Below are positions 55,519 to 64,000 of a stretch of DNA of 64,000 nucleotides, piece by piece (the first letter of the stretch is position 1; each line of letters starts with the position of its first letter). Position numbers and translations under genes: made by a program. Source of the stretch: Roseibium suaedae (GTDB taxonomy: Bacteria > Pseudomonadota > Alphaproteobacteria > Rhizobiales > Stappiaceae); contig NZ_FRBW01000001.1 in the NCBI RefSeq assembly GCF_900142725.1, forward strand, positions 620,001-684,000, in the 5' to 3' direction. The notes under the pieces were generated by a model, which saw only the letters and a program-made list of their open reading frames with translations, did no database searches and was not told where the DNA came from.

Positions 55519-58500
55519 TTAGCCGGCGGCCGCCTTCTGCGGCAATGGTTCGCGGTAGACCACTTGCGGTGTGCCGATTGTGCCGAGGCTCAACAGAGCC
55601 TCATGCACAAGCGGCGGCAGGTTCCGCTGCAGGTTTGCCAGCGGCTTTGGGCGGCCGATCAGGAACCCCTGGATCTCGTCGCAACCGCTGTTGGCCAGGA
55701 ACAGAAGCTTGTCCATTTCTTCTACGCCCTCTGCCACAATGCTCATGTTGAGCGCCTTGCCGAGGCGGACCACCGTCTCCACGATGGCCTGGGCTGGGGC
55801 ATTGACGCCTGCTTCCTGAACAAAGGAACGGTCGATCTTGATCGTGTCGAAGGGGAAGCGGCTGAGATAGCCCAGTGAGGAATAGCCGACCCCGAAGTCA
55901 TCGAGCGCGATCTTGAAGCCCATATCCTTGAGGCTCTTCAGGATTGCGAGGGCACGTTCGTCGTCCTCGATCAGCAGGTTTTCTGTGATCTCGAACTCCA
56001 GACGGCTGGCGTCGATGCCGTGGTGGACAAGAGACTGGCGCACGTTCTCCAGGAAGTCGGCATCCCGGAACTGAACGGGGCTGACATTCACACTGATCCG
56101 GGCATCAAGGATGCTGGACTTTGCGGCAGAAAGCGCCGCGTCGATGACCCACTGGCCGATCGGAATGATCTGGCCGGAGTTCTCGGCAACCGGAATGAAA
56201 TCGGCCGGGCTTACCTGACCACGGGTCGGATGGTTCCAGCGGATGAGCGCTTCATAGGAGGCAATCTTCAGGGTCTTCAGGTCGAGTCTTGGCTGGTAAT
56301 GCAGCTCGAACTGGCCGGACTGGATGGCGTCGTGCAGATCCTCCTCCAGAAGCCGCCGTTCACGCATCTCGTCGCCCATGCCAGGCTGATAGATCTTGTA
56401 GGTGCGGCGGCCCAGATCCTTGGCATTGTAGAGGGCGATGTCGGCGTTCGAGATGGTCACCTCGGCGTTTTCCGTCTCCCGGTTGATCAGCGCGACGCCG
56501 ATGCTGGCGCTTGGGCGTAGAACCAGCCCGTTGCCGCAATCGATCGGCTCGGCGAGGAGATGCACCAGCCGGTGGGCAAGGTCAGCCGCTTGATTGGAAA
56601 ACTCGATCCCGCGCAGGATAACCGCGAACTCGTCGCCGCCAAGGCGGGCGATGGTGTCAGCAGGGCGGGTATGCTCGCGCAAGCGGTCGGCAGTGACCCG
56701 TATGACCTTGTCGCCGACCGGATGACCGTGAAGGTCGTTGATATCCTTGAACCGGTCCAGATCCAGCAACAGCAGGGCGGCGGAATTGCCTGTGGTCTTG
56801 CAGTAGCCGATGACGTGATTGATCTCGGAATTGAACACGGCCCGGTTTGGCAGGTCGGTCAGCGTGTCATGCTGGGCAAGATGCAGGATCTTTGCCTCTG
56901 CGGCCTTGCGCTGGCGAAGGTCAACCAGGGCGGAGACGCGGGTCGGAGTGCCCCGGTAGGCAATGACGCGTGTGCGGATTTCGACCGGGATCGGTTCCCC
57001 GCTGCGGTTGACCAGTTCCATTTCGCGTGGCTGCAGTTCGGCCTTGGCCAGATGGCTCTCCAGGGTGCCGGCCAGCTCGGACTGCACGAACTCATAGAGG
57101 CCACGCATCTTCAGTTCTTCGATCTTGTAGCCAAGCAGATCCTCAAGGGCGGCGTTGCCGTCCAGGATACGGCCGTCGACCGAGATCACGATGGCGTCGA
57201 AGGTTGCGTTGGCAAGAGCTGACATGCGCTCGCCTTCTTCCCGCGAACGCTTGGCATCCGCAGCCTTGCCCTGGGCCACTTCCACGTTCTGGATCGTGTC
57301 CATGAGGGCATTGAACATGCGCGTCAGGCGCTCTGAATCATCGCCGCGGGAGACCGCGAGGCGCATGTTCAAATCGGCCTTGCCGGCGATGACCTTTTCC
57401 AGCGCATCTTCCACATGGCCGATGCCGAGGCGGGTGCCATGTTCGCTTTCGTTCATGCCAATGTCTTCGGACGCGGCATCGATGCGCAGTGGCATCACCA
57501 GCGAAAGGGTGCGGAGGAAGACGTAGCCTGCGCCAAAACACCAGACGAAGTTGAGGGCGACACCTTCAAGCTGGATCAGGAACTGGGCGCCACGGTCGCC
57601 AAGGGGCAGGTGGCTTTCCGGTGCAAGCAGAGCCAGGCCGAGGGTGCCGACGACACCTGCGAACCCGTGAACGCCAATGGCCCCGACCGCATCGTCGACC
57701 TTCAGGTGGCGTTCGAGAAGGGTGGTTGAATAGACCGCAACGAGGCCTCCGACCGCACCAATGACAATGCTGCCCGCTGGCGTCAGGACATGACATCCGG
57801 CGGTGATTGCGACGAGACCGCCCAGAAGGCCGGACAGGGACTTTTCAGGCAGGATGACCCGGTCCTGCGACCAGCCAAGGAAATAGCCCGCAGCGGCGCC
57901 CATGGCCGCGGCCAGAACGGTGTTGACGATGATCGGCGCAACGTCGGCAGAGGCCTTGAGCGTCGATCCGCCGTTAAAGCCGATCCAGCCGACAAAAAGC
58001 AGCAGGGCGCCAGCCGTTGCCAGAACTGAACTGTGCCCCTGGATGCGCATGGGCAGGCCATTGTGATCGTAGCGGCCCTGCCGCGGGCCGATCAGAAGGC
58101 AGGCGGCGAGAGCAATCCAGCCGCCGGTGCCATGAACCACCGTAGAGCCGGCAAAATCGACGAAGCCATTTTGGGCAAGGAACGCGGTGGAGTTTTCGAC
58201 CAGGGCATTGCCCCAGGCCCAGTGGGTGAAGACAGGATAGATGATGGCGGCGGTGAACAGCGAGCACCAGACATAGGCGGCGAGCTTCATCCGTTCGGCA
58301 ACAGCGCCGGAGATGATGGTGGCGGCCGTGCCGCAGAACATCACCTGGAAGGCAAAGAAGGCATAGCCCCAGGTGTCCAGATTGCCGAGGAGGAACAGGT
58401 TCTGGTCCAGCCCGACCCAGAAGCCGTTCGATGCACCAAAGGCGAACATGAAGCCGACACTGGCGAAGGCGATCACACTGAAAGCAAAGTCCAGAAGGTT

Positions 58501-58755
58501 CTTCTGGGCAACGTTGATCGAGTTCTTGGAGCGGACAAGTCCAGCTTCCAGCAGCATGAAGCCGACCTGCATCATCAGCACAAGGGCAGCGGCAACCATC
58601 ACCCAGATGAGGTCGAGGCTCTGGCGCAAGCTTTCATGGGCTTGCTGCAGCACAACACCATTATCTGTGGCCCAAGCCGTGTTTGCCATGAGCAGCAAGA
58701 CAGCCGAGCACGCCGCATTCCCCAAGCCCCAGCGGACCAGCAACTTCTTCGCCAT
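55519..58755 (-). CDS. Ammonium transporter-PAS-GGDEF-EAL fusion
   Basis: A 1078-residue membrane enzyme. Residues 45-425: Amt/MEP channel with eleven helices and the twin His pair at 208 (VVHGTGGW) and 363 (GVHGFAGVVGT). Residues 440-500: HAMP-like helical linker. 512-620: PAS. 625-790: GGDEF (706-710) intact, with I-site RPAD (697-700) five residues upstream. 800-1050: EAL (835-837), EITEN, DDFG and KIDRSF intact. So ammonium binding is coupled to making and breaking c-di-GMP. Signal or first helix at 1-31; start 58755 (GTG at 58779 possible). Its stop is 5 bp from the MITE-like element. Confidence 0.93.
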   Translation of the reverse strand: MAKKLLVRWGLGNAACSAVLLLMANTAWATDNGVVLQQAHESLRQSLDLIWVMVAAALVLMMQVGFMLLEAGLVRSKNSINVAQKNLLDFAFSVIAFASVGFMFAFGASNGFWVGLDQNLFLLGNLDTWGYAFFAFQVMFCGTAATIISGAVAERMKLAAYVWCSLFTAAIIYPVFTHWAWGNALVENSTAFLAQNGFVDFAGSTVVHGTGGWIALAACLLIGPRQGRYDHNGLPMRIQGHSSVLATAGALLLFVGWIGFNGGSTLKASADVAPIIVNTVLAAAMGAAAGYFLGWSQDRVILPEKSLSGLLGGLVAITAGCHVLTPAGSIVIGAVGGLVAVYSTTLLERHLKVDDAVGAIGVHGFAGVVGTLGLALLAPESHLPLGDRGAQFLIQLEGVALNFVWCFGAGYVFLRTLSLVMPLRIDAASEDIGMNESEHGTRLGIGHVEDALEKVIAGKADLNMRLAVSRGDDSERLTRMFNALMDTIQNVEVAQGKAADAKRSREEGERMSALANATFDAIVISVDGRILDGNAALEDLLGYKIEELKMRGLYEFVQSELAGTLESHLAKAELQPREMELVNRSGEPIPVEIRTRVIAYRGTPTRVSALVDLRQRKAAEAKILHLAQHDTLTDLPNRAVFNSEINHVIGYCKTTGNSAALLLLDLDRFKDINDLHGHPVGDKVIRVTADRLREHTRPADTIARLGGDEFAVILRGIEFSNQAADLAHRLVHLLAEPIDCGNGLVLRPSASIGVALINRETENAEVTISNADIALYNAKDLGRRTYKIYQPGMGDEMRERRLLEEDLHDAIQSGQFELHYQPRLDLKTLKIASYEALIRWNHPTRGQVSPADFIPVAENSGQIIPIGQWVIDAALSAAKSSILDARISVNVSPVQFRDADFLENVRQSLVHHGIDASRLEFEITENLLIEDDERALAILKSLKDMGFKIALDDFGVGYSSLGYLSRFPFDTIKIDRSFVQEAGVNAPAQAIVETVVRLGKALNMSIVAEGVEEMDKLLFLANSGCDEIQGFLIGRPKPLANLQRNLPPLVHEALLSLGTIGTPQVVYREPLPQKAAAG

Positions 58756-58936
58756 CACAAGCCCCAAACCACTCAACACACTCGAGAATTTAGGGAAAGT
58801 ATTAAACAGAGGTTTTCATAAGCATAAAAAATGTGAAGGAAATCGGATCGGGATTATTTACAGGGTCGAAGAGTGGCCAAGCCACTGTTTCCGCTGCGGT
58901 ATATTTGTGCGGTGCGAAATGGCCGCCATCAAGATT

Positions 58937-59443
58937 TTAAAGGTCTGTGTCCTGGATGCGACGGCTTTTGAAGAACGTTTTCAATAGCAAAGCTGCAGGA
59001 CGTTCAGAAATACCCGAATAGACATCCGGTGCATGGTGGCAAGTCGGCTGGCAGAAAAAGCGTGTCCCGTGTTCGACCGCACCGCCTTTTTCATCTCCTG
59101 CCCCAAAGTAAAGGCGCCGGATACGGGCAAAGGAGATCGCGCCCGCACACATGGGGCATGGCTCCAGCGTGACATAGAGGTCGCAGTCCGGAAGCCGCTG
59201 GGAGCCGAGTTTCTTGCAGGCTGCCCGGATCACAAGAACTTCTGCATGGGCCGTGGGATCATGAAGTTCCAGAGTCCGGTTGCCATCGGCCGCCAGGATG
59301 CGCCCTTCGTGTACGAGCACGGCTCCGACCGGCACCTCTGCGCGCGCGCCTGCCAGCTCGGCCTGCCTCAGGGCTTCCTCCATGAAGAGGTTGCCAGCTG
59401 GCTCGGAAGGCTTGGGAGAGGGATTGGGCGTGCCGTCCGGCAT
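58937..59443 (-). CDS. tadA: tRNA-specific adenosine deaminase TadA
   Basis: A 168-residue cytidine-deaminase-fold enzyme: zinc motif HAE (DPTAHAEVLVIR) and PCPMCAGAI, typical of TadA, which turns A34 of tRNA-Arg into inosine. The N-terminal 20 residues (Pro/Ser-rich) are extra; an internal ATG at 59383 could be the real start. Divergent from the pseudouridine synthase gene by 181 bp. Confidence 0.93.
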   Translation of the reverse strand: MPDGTPNPSPKPSEPAGNLFMEEALRQAELAGARAEVPVGAVLVHEGRILAADGNRTLELHDPTAHAEVLVIRAACKKLGSQRLPDCDLYVTLEPCPMCAGAISFARIRRLYFGAGDEKGGAVEHGTRFFCQPTCHHAPDVYSGISERPAALLLKTFFKSRRIQDTDL

Positions 59444-59624
59444 TGGCAGCAGGGTCCAGTCTGATTGCAGGAATGGCTGGTTGTAGCCTTTGAGCCATTT
59501 TCTGTCAGCCCTTATTGAAAACAGAGCTGGAATGGTAACGCTATGCCTTCAAAGCCGGGCTGTTCTGCGAAAAAGCATGCACTTGCTGATTCCCGAAATC
59601 CTCCGGCTCTGCTATGACGCGCGC

Positions 59625-61463
59625 ATGACGACAGAACAGCCCCCAAAGAACCGCCGCGGATCCCGTCCGGCTGGCGGATCAAAGTCCCGTTTTTCCGGCG
59701 GCAAGCCCGGGGATCGGGATTCGCGCCCTCGCGGCAACCGGTTTTCCTCCGCTTCTGGTGACGGCTTTGAAGGCCGCCGCGAAGATCGCGATGGCGCGCG
59801 TCCGCAGCGCCCGTCCGGCAAGCCCGGTTTCGGCCCGAAGAAGTCCTTCGGGCGTGACGGTGGCGGCAAGCGTGACGGCGGCGGCAAGCGCCAGGACGGT
59901 GGCAAATGGGGTGGCGGCGCAGGCCGTGGCGCTCCTGAAGGGCGCCGGTCCGGTCCCCGTCCGGACAAGCGGTCCGAGCGTCCGGCAAGAGAGCGCGATG
60001 CCGAGGTCGAGAGCTTCGATCTGGAAAAGGGCGAGCGCATCGCCAAGGTGATGGCCCGTGCCGGTCTGTGTTCCCGCCGGGATGCGGAAGCCTGGATCGC
60101 GGAAGGCCGCGTCGAAGTCAACGGCACCCAGCTTGAGACGCCGGCCGTAACCGTTACGGCAAAGGACAAGGTCGTCGTGGATGGTGAGCCCTTGCCGATG
60201 CGCGAGCGGACCCGTCTGTGGCTCTATCACAAGCCGCGCGGTCTGGTGACGACCAACAAGGATCCGGAAGGCCGGACGACCGTCTTTGAACGCCTGCCGC
60301 GGGACCTGCCGCGCGTGATTGCCGTTGGCCGTCTCGACATCAACACCGAAGGCCTGCTGCTGCTGACCAATGACGGCGGTCTGGCCCGCGTGCTCGAGCT
60401 GCCGGCAACTGGCTGGCTGCGCCGCTACCGCGTTCGCGCCTTCGGTTCCGTGACCCAGGAGCAGCTGAATTCCCTGGCTGATGGCGTTGCGATTGACGGC
60501 GTGCTCTACGGAGCCATCGAAGCAACCCTCGACAAGCAGCAGGGTGACAACTGCTGGCTGACCGTTGGTCTGCGGGAAGGCAAGAACCGCGAAGTAAAGC
60601 GCGTGCTTGAGCATCTCGGCCTGTCGGTCAACCGGCTGATCCGTCTGTCCTTCGGTCCGTTCCAGCTCATGGAACTGGACGAAGGCGAAGTGCGGGAAAT
60701 CCGTGGCCGCGTTCTGCGTGACCAGCTTGGCGAAAGCCTTGCCGAAGAAGCCGGCGCCGACTTTGATGCGCCGCTCTATCATCAGCCTCAGCCTGAGGAA
60801 GCCAAACCGCAACGGCCAGCTGGCCGCGGTGGTGAGCGTGGCGGCGATCGCGGCGGCAAGCCGGCTGCCAAGGGCTCCTGGATGACCCAGCGCGAAGGCG
60901 AAAGCGCGACCAGATCCGGTGGCCGTGGCGGCAACCGGGAAGAGGGCCGCAAGGAAGGCGGACGTCCTTCCGGTGGCCAGAACCGGCGCAAGAATGCAGG
61001 CGAGCGTCAGATGAAGGTGTCGCCGCGCAGCCGGTTCCGGCTGACCAGCGAGCCGAAGTCGCGTCCGGAACGCGAAGAGTTCTCCCGGCCAGCACGTCCT
61101 CCGCGCCGCATCTGGAGCGAAGAGGGCATCGTCGAGGACAAGCGCCAGGAAGACCGGACGGGCCGTGACAAGAAGCGCCCAGACCGTGAAGGCGGCTTTG
61201 AGCGCAGCGGTGGTTTTGATCGCGGTGGCCGGTCCGACCGTCCTGACCGTGGCCCGCGCGGCGATCGTCCGGGTGGCCGCGGCGGTGAAGGCGGCGGTGA
61301 ACGCAGTGGCGGTTTTGATCGCGGCGGCCGGTCTGACCGTCCTGACCGCGGTTCGCGCGGTGATCGTCCGGGTGGCCGCGGTGGTGACCGCGGCGGCGAA
61401 CGCGGCGGACACCGTGGTGGCGATCGGGGCGGACGTCCGCCTCATCGTGGAGGGCGGTCTTGA
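59625..61463 (+). CDS. rluB: 23S rRNA pseudouridine synthase (RluB type) with long Arg/Gly-rich tails
   Basis: A 612-residue protein. The S4-like RNA-binding domain (about 135-185, RIAKVMARAGLCSRRDAEAWIAEGRVEVNG) and the RsuA/RluB catalytic domain (about 200-370, with the catalytic Asp in VGRLDINTEGLLLLTNDGG and GLREGKNREVKRVLEHLG) are standard, making pseudouridine 2605 in 23S rRNA. Both ends are disordered: 1-130 is Arg/Gly/Lys/Pro-rich, and 385-612 has tandem RGG-type repeats, including two near-identical 33-residue copies. E. coli RluB has 291 residues, so this is twice the size. The start 59625 was chosen as MTTEQPP. Confidence 0.9.
   Translation: MTTEQPPKNRRGSRPAGGSKSRFSGGKPGDRDSRPRGNRFSSASGDGFEGRREDRDGARPQRPSGKPGFGPKKSFGRDGGGKRDGGGKRQDGGKWGGGAGRGAPEGRRSGPRPDKRSERPARERDAEVESFDLEKGERIAKVMARAGLCSRRDAEAWIAEGRVEVNGTQLETPAVTVTAKDKVVVDGEPLPMRERTRLWLYHKPRGLVTTNKDPEGRTTVFERLPRDLPRVIAVGRLDINTEGLLLLTNDGGLARVLELPATGWLRRYRVRAFGSVTQEQLNSLADGVAIDGVLYGAIEATLDKQQGDNCWLTVGLREGKNREVKRVLEHLGLSVNRLIRLSFGPFQLMELDEGEVREIRGRVLRDQLGESLAEEAGADFDAPLYHQPQPEEAKPQRPAGRGGERGGDRGGKPAAKGSWMTQREGESATRSGGRGGNREEGRKEGGRPSGGQNRRKNAGERQMKVSPRSRFRLTSEPKSRPEREEFSRPARPPRRIWSEEGIVEDKRQEDRTGRDKKRPDREGGFERSGGFDRGGRSDRPDRGPRGDRPGGRGGEGGGERSGGFDRGGRSDRPDRGSRGDRPGGRGGDRGGERGGHRGGDRGGRPPHRGGRS
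61203..61400 (+). repeat. Tandem 99-bp repeat in rluB tail
   Basis: Two copies (61203-61301 and 61302-61400) encode RSGGFDRGGRSDRPDRG-type units of 33 residues. They differ by a few synonymous changes. Confidence 0.8.
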
Positions 61464-62017
61464 GGATCGTCGCAGGCAAGTTCAAGGGAGCGGCTCTCGC
61501 CGCTCCCAAGACCCAGGCCACGCGGCCCACGAGCGACCGGTTGCGGGAAACCATCTTCAACATTCTGGCCCATGGCATTCAGCTTGATCTCGATGGTGCC
61601 CGGGTTCTGGATCTCTTCGCAGGCACGGGCGCTCTCGGTTTCGAGGCCATCAGCCGGGGCGCACGGCATTGCACCTTTATTGAGGAAGGTGCCGAAGCGC
61701 GGGGCGTGATCCGCCAGAACATGGAAACGCTGGGCCTGAACGGTGCGGCCAAGATCTTCCGCCGGGATGCAACGCAGTTGGGTGCCTCCGGAACCATTGA
61801 TCCGTTTGATCTCGTGTTTGCCGATCCGCCCTATGACAAGGGACTGGGGGAACAGGCACTTGCCTCTGCTCTCGCTGGCGGCTGGGTGAAGCCCGGAACA
61901 ATCTGTGTTCTGGAAGAGCGGGCGTCTGCGACGATTGCCATTCCTGCCGGCTTTGAGGAACTGGACCGCCGCAGCGCGGGTGACAGTCAGATCGTATTCC
62001 TGCGCGTGAACGACTGA
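61460..62017 (+). CDS. rsmD: 16S rRNA (guanine966-N2)-methyltransferase RsmD
   Basis: A 185-residue SAM-dependent methyltransferase: MRIVAGKFKG start, LDLFAGTGALGFEAISRGA (SAM site) and DPPY catalytic motif (VFADPPYDKG). The start is TTG at 61460, overlapping rluB stop by 4 bp (TTGA), indicating translational coupling. Normal length. Confidence 0.95.
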   Translation: MRIVAGKFKGAALAAPKTQATRPTSDRLRETIFNILAHGIQLDLDGARVLDLFAGTGALGFEAISRGARHCTFIEEGAEARGVIRQNMETLGLNGAAKIFRRDATQLGASGTIDPFDLVFADPPYDKGLGEQALASALAGGWVKPGTICVLEERASATIAIPAGFEELDRRSAGDSQIVFLRVND

Positions 62018-62034
62018 CCGGGCTGAGGTTGGTA

Positions 62035-62856
62035 CTACGACTTCGGCAGCATGATGTGAACGGTGCGCTGGGCCGGAAGATTGGTCCGGCTCACCACATG
62101 CTCTGAATCCGTGTCCATGCTGATCTGATAACCATCGCTGGCGGCCCGCGCGGCGAAGGCCTGCAGGGCTCCCGGGAAATGGAAGTGCATCGGGATCACC
62201 ATCGCGGGCCGGATGTCGTTCAGGACCTTCATCATGCTTTCCATGCGCAAGGTGGTCGAATTGTCGATGGCGGCAAAGACCACATCGATCTGACCGAGCC
62301 GGAGCAGGTCTTCTTCCGTCAGCTGATGGTGCAGATGTCCGAGATGGGCAATGCAAAGATCCCCCACTTCGAAAACAAAGATCGAGTTCCCGAGCCTCCG
62401 GCTGTCTCCCTCCCAGCCGCGGATGTTGGTCTGGATGTTGCGGATCCGCACATCGCCGACGGTCAGATCATAGTCCACGGGCGAGCCATCCGGGTTCCAG
62501 CCGGGCAGAAGATGCTGAATGTCCGGATCAGGTGCCAGGCTGTAGTGGGTGCTGTGTGCGCCGTTCATTGTCGCGACAGTTGGCGGCAGGGGCGGTCGGA
62601 TCTGGTCGTTGTAGTCGGTCGCAATGCGGATGCCGCCGGGCGTTTCGATCTCGAAGGTGGAATGCCCGATATACTGGATCCGGACCGACCCGGTCTCGAC
62701 GGCAGCCTTGTAGATCCGCGCAGGGCCAAAGGCCCCGTCCGCGATTACCTGACAGATGGCAAAAGCCGGAGCTGAGACGATCAGGCCCGCAATAAAGGCG
62801 CCCAGCCCTGCGAGCATCCGGCTGTGTCTTCGTCTGGAAACCGCATTCCGACCCAT
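62035..62856 (-). CDS. Exported metallo-beta-lactamase-fold protein (UlaG-like)
   Basis: A 273-residue protein with a signal peptide (RRRHSRMLAGLGAFIAGLIVSAPAFA, 1-33). The MBL fold is shown by YIGHSTFEIETPGGIRIATDY, then HLGHLHHQL and a late MHFHF, but the first motif HxHxDH is replaced by MNGAHSTHYS, so the zinc site is partly different. UlaG-like lactonases or phosphodiesterases share this. Convergent with rsmD, 17 bp apart. Confidence 0.75.
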   Translation of the reverse strand: MGRNAVSRRRHSRMLAGLGAFIAGLIVSAPAFAICQVIADGAFGPARIYKAAVETGSVRIQYIGHSTFEIETPGGIRIATDYNDQIRPPLPPTVATMNGAHSTHYSLAPDPDIQHLLPGWNPDGSPVDYDLTVGDVRIRNIQTNIRGWEGDSRRLGNSIFVFEVGDLCIAHLGHLHHQLTEEDLLRLGQIDVVFAAIDNSTTLRMESMMKVLNDIRPAMVIPMHFHFPGALQAFAARAASDGYQISMDTDSEHVVSRTNLPAQRTVHIMLPKS

Positions 62857-62960
62857 GCTTGCCTCCTTGTGTCAGGGAACCTGACGCATGGGAAAGGGTA
62901 GGCACTGGCGAAAGGAATGCAAGCGCAAATGAACGGCAGGGCTGAGGAGGGGGAGAAGAA

Positions 62961-63004
62961 GGCAACCGTTCCGAAGGGAGACAAATTGATTTGGAACGGT
63001 TGCC
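62961..63004. repeat. Perfect 12-bp inverted repeat
   Basis: GGCAACCGTTCC (62961-62972) and GGAACGGTTGCC (62993-63004), 20-bp loop. On the minus strand it is followed by TTCTTCTCC, so it may end the gene at 63050. The rest of 62857-63049 has no gene. Confidence 0.5.
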
Positions 63005-63049
63005 AGGTGGAGACAGTTGGGAGGAGGGCCTGTCTCGGAATGGAAGGTG

Positions 63050-63427
63050 TCAGCAGCTGTGCAGGCTGATCGGACGTTTGCCTGCACGTGGTGAAAGGTA
63101 GCGGTCGCCTGAAAGGGTTGCTTCCATGTTCAGGGCCTGAAAGTGGATGAGCTCGCCTGCATAGCCGCTTTCCTCCACGAGGGAGCGTTTCGAGCAGCCG
63201 GCGGCGATGGCAAGGCCAAGCCGTCTGAGATGCGCCCGGCGGTAGCAATAGACGGCCAGCCGGCTGCGCTGGGTTTCGGGCAAGGCCTGAGCAAGCGCCA
63301 TGGCCGTCTCAAGCGGTGCGGAGACCATTTGAGAGAAGAGGGCTTCCGGAACGGGACAGTCGTCCGTGCTGTGGGGGTCGGTGATGTTGGTCATGGCAGA
63401 ATGCTCGGTTAATGTATATTTGAGCAT
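63050..63427 (-). CDS. Small protein of unknown function
   Basis: A 125-residue, mostly helical cytosolic protein. Start unclear: ATG 63427 is used here, but ATG 63394 (MTNITDPHSTDD) is as good and neither has a strong ribosome site. Middle part AMALAQALPETQRSRLAVYCYRRAHLRRLGLAIAAGC is helical and basic, with a HLRRLGLAIAA segment that might bind nucleic acid. No family recognised. Upstream is an AT-rich stretch (63428-63530). Confidence 0.55.
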   Translation of the reverse strand: MLKYTLTEHSAMTNITDPHSTDDCPVPEALFSQMVSAPLETAMALAQALPETQRSRLAVYCYRRAHLRRLGLAIAAGCSKRSLVEESGYAGELIHFQALNMEATLSGDRYLSPRAGKRPISLHSC

Positions 63428-63530
63428 TGTTTTAAATGGTTAACGAGAAGTTAATTTTGCCCTGATGTGAAATAAACTTCACTTGATCTGCAGGAACTAC
63501 CTATGGGAACGGGAGGATATACTCGGAAAT

Positions 63531-64000
63531 CTACATAGCCTCGATTGCCGCGGTCAGCAGGCTGCGGGTCTGGGCGCGCAAGGGTTCCGCACTGTCGAGA
63601 ATCTGTCTGGACTTCAGGAAGTCGAGGACCCGGACATTGTCGTGTTCCGGCTGGATCAGGATGCCGGGAGCACGTGACTTGAGTTTCTCGGTCGTAATCG
63701 TCTGCATCAGGATCTGGGTCGTGCCGAAAATGGCATCTACGGAACCCGGCAGATGCCGGCCGGGTCTGGGGACTGGAACGCCGACAACATCGACGGCAAC
63801 AATGAGGTCCAGATCCTCCGGCAACACATCGAAGGGCAACGGATTGGTCACACCGCCATCGACCAGCACCACGTCCTCATGCCGGACCGGCTTGAAGATT
63901 GCCGGAATGGCAATCGATGCGGCAATGGCAGGCAGGAGAGGCCCCTCGCAGAAGCGGTATTCCCGGCAGCCGTAAAAGTCCGTGGCCAGCACCTGCAGCG
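63531..64000 (-). CDS. Patatin-like phospholipase, C-terminal part, cut by window edge
   Basis: About 156 residues of the C-terminal half. The catalytic dyad's Asp is in LVDGGVTNPLP (D-G motif); the GxSxG half is outside the window. AASIAIPAIFKPVR and the flexible C-terminal helices match RssA/bacterial patatin proteins, which cut fatty acids from lipids. Frame is open to the right edge. Confidence 0.85.
   Translation of the reverse strand, partial: LQVLATDFYGCREYRFCEGPLLPAIAASIAIPAIFKPVRHEDVVLVDGGVTNPLPFDVLPEDLDLIVAVDVVGVPVPRPGRHLPGSVDAIFGTTQILMQTITTEKLKSRAPGILIQPEHDNVRVLDFLKSRQILDSAEPLRAQTRSLLTAAIEAM

Noticed and set aside
59679-61445. Alanine/threonine-rich frame antisense to rluB
   Set aside because: The rluB core is recognisable; the shadow comes from the RGG codons.

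Overview
The window is a continuous stretch of GC-rich chromosome from an alphaproteobacterium, most probably a marine member of the Hyphomicrobiales (Stappiaceae such as Roseibium/Labrenzia would fit). The evidence is the housekeeping content (hisS-hisZ-hisG, ileS-lspA-BamF-like-M16, a MutL with its own endonuclease motif, groESL behind a CIRCE element), the DUF3422, DUF2927 and TipF-like families, and uniform codon use. The taxon is an inference; there is no rRNA gene. I see no prophage, insertion sequence, CRISPR array, tRNA or rRNA.

Layout. 1-9.7 kb is a 2-hydroxyacid oxidation region: an lldD-type dehydrogenase (cut by the left edge) with its FCD-GntR regulator, a DUF3422 membrane protein, a cytochrome c, a LysR regulator divergent from glcDE, and glcF separated from glcDE by a secreted protein gene on the other strand. 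9.8-14 kb holds a DUF1796-like protein, an L,D-transpeptidase, a DUF2927 protein, a first CheZ-like phosphatase and tag. 14-18 kb is hisS-hisZ-hisG on the minus strand. 18-21.7 kb is a lipid-linked sugar cluster: a GT2-GtrA fusion, an ArnT/PMT-like transferase and a ChbG/HpnK-like protein that seems to have lost most metal ligands. 21.8-24 kb carries a Crp/Fnr regulator with a Crp-like box, a group III truncated globin, a thioesterase and a small protein behind a terminator-like leader.

24-36 kb: a secreted two-module (repeat plus META) protein, a YeiE/YeiH-type LysR-exporter divergon, SlyX, a GST, an RND efflux pump with its adaptor, and groES-groEL. The groEL 3' end carries a duplicated tail. 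36-45 kb: a secreted protein, a sigma-54 activator divergent from a degenerate TipF-like EAL protein, palindromic repeats, an M16 peptidase pair, a BamF-like lipoprotein and lspA. 45-55 kb: ileS, a DMT exporter, ribF, a MaoC hydratase, a CheY-CheZ pair, a NagD-like HAD phosphatase and mutL, which ends inside a 127-bp element with 22-bp terminal inverted repeats. 55-64 kb: a large ammonium-transporter/PAS/GGDEF/EAL fusion, tadA, a pseudouridine synthase with long Arg/Gly-rich tails, rsmD, a secreted metallo-beta-lactamase-fold protein, a small unknown protein and a patatin-like phospholipase cut by the right edge.

Together the window is mostly core genome. Its unusual part is the density of motility and second-messenger components outside any che or fla cluster: two CheZ-like proteins, one CheY, a TipF-like EAL protein beside a sigma-54 activator, and an Amt-coupled c-di-GMP enzyme. 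They would fit a cell that tunes swimming and attachment to nitrogen supply.
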